Source: Tritrichomonas musculus (lineage: Eukaryota; Parabasalia; Tritrichomonadida; Tritrichomonadidae). Taken from it: 64,000 bases of DNA. This document shows, one piece after another, positions 63,920 to 64,000 of the stretch. The DNA is taken from the NCBI GenBank assembly GCA_039105265.1, contig JAPFFF010000090.1, positions 1 through 64,000 on the forward strand. Reading direction: 5' to 3'. The notes beneath the pieces were generated by a model. That model was not told where the DNA came from, ran no database searches, and saw only the letters and a program-made list of their open reading frames with translations. Position numbers and translations under genes: made by a program. How positions within the stretch are numbered: the stretch's first letter is position 1; every line of letters starts with the position of its first letter.

Positions 63920-64000
63920 TTAATTTCGAAATCGTTTTTAATTATCTTACAAAAGTGTTTGAGATTTGTGTTTTATTTAACTCTGTTCATTTGTGAGAAA
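63920..64000 (+). repeat. Right-edge partial monomer
   Basis: Positions 1-81 of a monomer with 19T and 71T, cut by the window edge. The array continues downstream. Confidence 0.95.

Larger units (their letters stand above)
1..64000 (+). repeat. 131-bp AT-rich satellite DNA array, about 488 monomers
   Basis: The window is one head-to-tail tandem array of a 131-bp monomer at about 24% GC. Every monomer has the same orientation. The anchor TTAATTTCGAAATCG recurs at 21, 152, 282, 413 and so on to 63920, and fourteen small indels or partial units account exactly for the 64,000-bp length. Neighbouring monomers differ at only about ten diagnostic sites, so identity between copies is usually well above 90%. 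No unique DNA or inserted mobile element interrupts it. Arrays of this size and purity are typical of eukaryotic centromeric or pericentromeric heterochromatin; that location is inferred, not shown. The monomer is shorter than a 147-bp nucleosome core. I do not recognise the family. The array continues past both edges, which cut monomers at positions 112 (left) and 81 (right). Confidence 0.98.

Noticed and set aside
1-64000. CRISPR array
   Set aside because: The repeats are contiguous 131-bp units without unique spacers; the variable part is a small set of recurring haplotypes, not independent spacers.
1-64000. Protein-coding genes or a repetitive protein
   Set aside because: 131 is not a multiple of 3, so a frame shifts through all phases every monomer, and TAA/TGA stops occur in each phase on both strands. 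No open frame beyond a few dozen codons is expected, and none showed coding character.
1-64000. Bacterial iteron array, replication origin or plasmid repeats
   Set aside because: Iterons are about 20 bp and few, next to a rep gene. Nearly 490 copies of a 131-bp unit with higher-order structure is eukaryotic satellite organisation.
1-64000. Telomeric repeats, rDNA spacer or retroelement-derived tandem repeats
   Set aside because: No short G-rich telomere motif, no rRNA segment, and no terminal-repeat, primer-site or polypurine features; the monomer has no visible tie to any mobile element.

Overview
The whole window is a single uninterrupted tandem satellite DNA array. It is built from a 131-bp monomer of about 24% GC (31 G/C in the consensus I read), always head-to-tail in the same orientation. 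There are 488 register units between the first anchor (TTAATTTCGAAATCG at 21) and the last (63920), with partial units of 20 bp and 81 bp at the two window edges. I see no protein-coding gene, RNA gene, transposon, virus-derived element, CRISPR array or unique sequence. The array runs off both ends, so its real length is unknown. Its size, purity and hierarchical organisation point to a nuclear eukaryotic genome, most likely centromeric or pericentromeric heterochromatin of an AT-rich species. I do not recognise the family and cannot name the species.

Numbering used throughout: position 1 of the monomer is the first T of TTAATTTCGAAATCG and position 131 is the C just before the next copy. Most variation lies at a few diagnostic sites: 19 (T or A), 49 (G or A), 71 (C or T), 82/86 (C..T or T..A), 92 (A or G), 99 (T or C), a 103-110 cassette (tail A = GATATTGCGATTT, tail B = GAGATTAAGCTTT, from 101), 117 (C or T) and 122 (T or C). 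Common haplotypes are: P (71C, 92A, 99T, tail A, 117C, 122T); Q (71T, 82T/86A, 99C, tail B, 122C); R (71T, 82C/86T, 99C, tail B, 122C); W (R with 122T); S (71C, 92G, 99T, tail B, 122C); U (71C, 92G, 99T, tail A, 117T, 122C); V (71C, 92A, 99C, tail B, 122C).

Layout: 1-2121 holds seven single-base run-length indels. 2122-16990 keeps the exact 131-bp register for 113 monomers and includes P-Q-R trimer runs, an S-only run, and the first copy and nearly all of the second copy of a 2.5-kb segment duplicated 51 monomers apart. 16919-25006 carries a 31-bp and a 3-bp deletion. 20.5-37.8 kb holds three related blocks rich in W and R. 38-45 kb is rich in 71C monomers and contains two 133-bp recombinant monomers. 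45-64 kb is made of very recent 47-, 50- and 51-monomer super-repeats with a 35-bp partial monomer at one junction.

The length accounts exactly: 20 + 488x131 + 81, minus 1 (net of the seven single-base indels), minus 31, minus 3, plus 2, plus 2, minus 31, minus 2, plus 35, equals 64000. The array therefore has three levels: 131-bp monomers, short higher-order units such as the 393-bp P-Q-R trimer, and nearly identical 2-4 kb segments recurring at 6.2-7.6 kb spacing. This is the expected mark of repeated unequal exchange, amplification or conversion. All haplotype calls and copy comparisons were made by eye on the diagnostic sites; rare private substitutions may have been missed.
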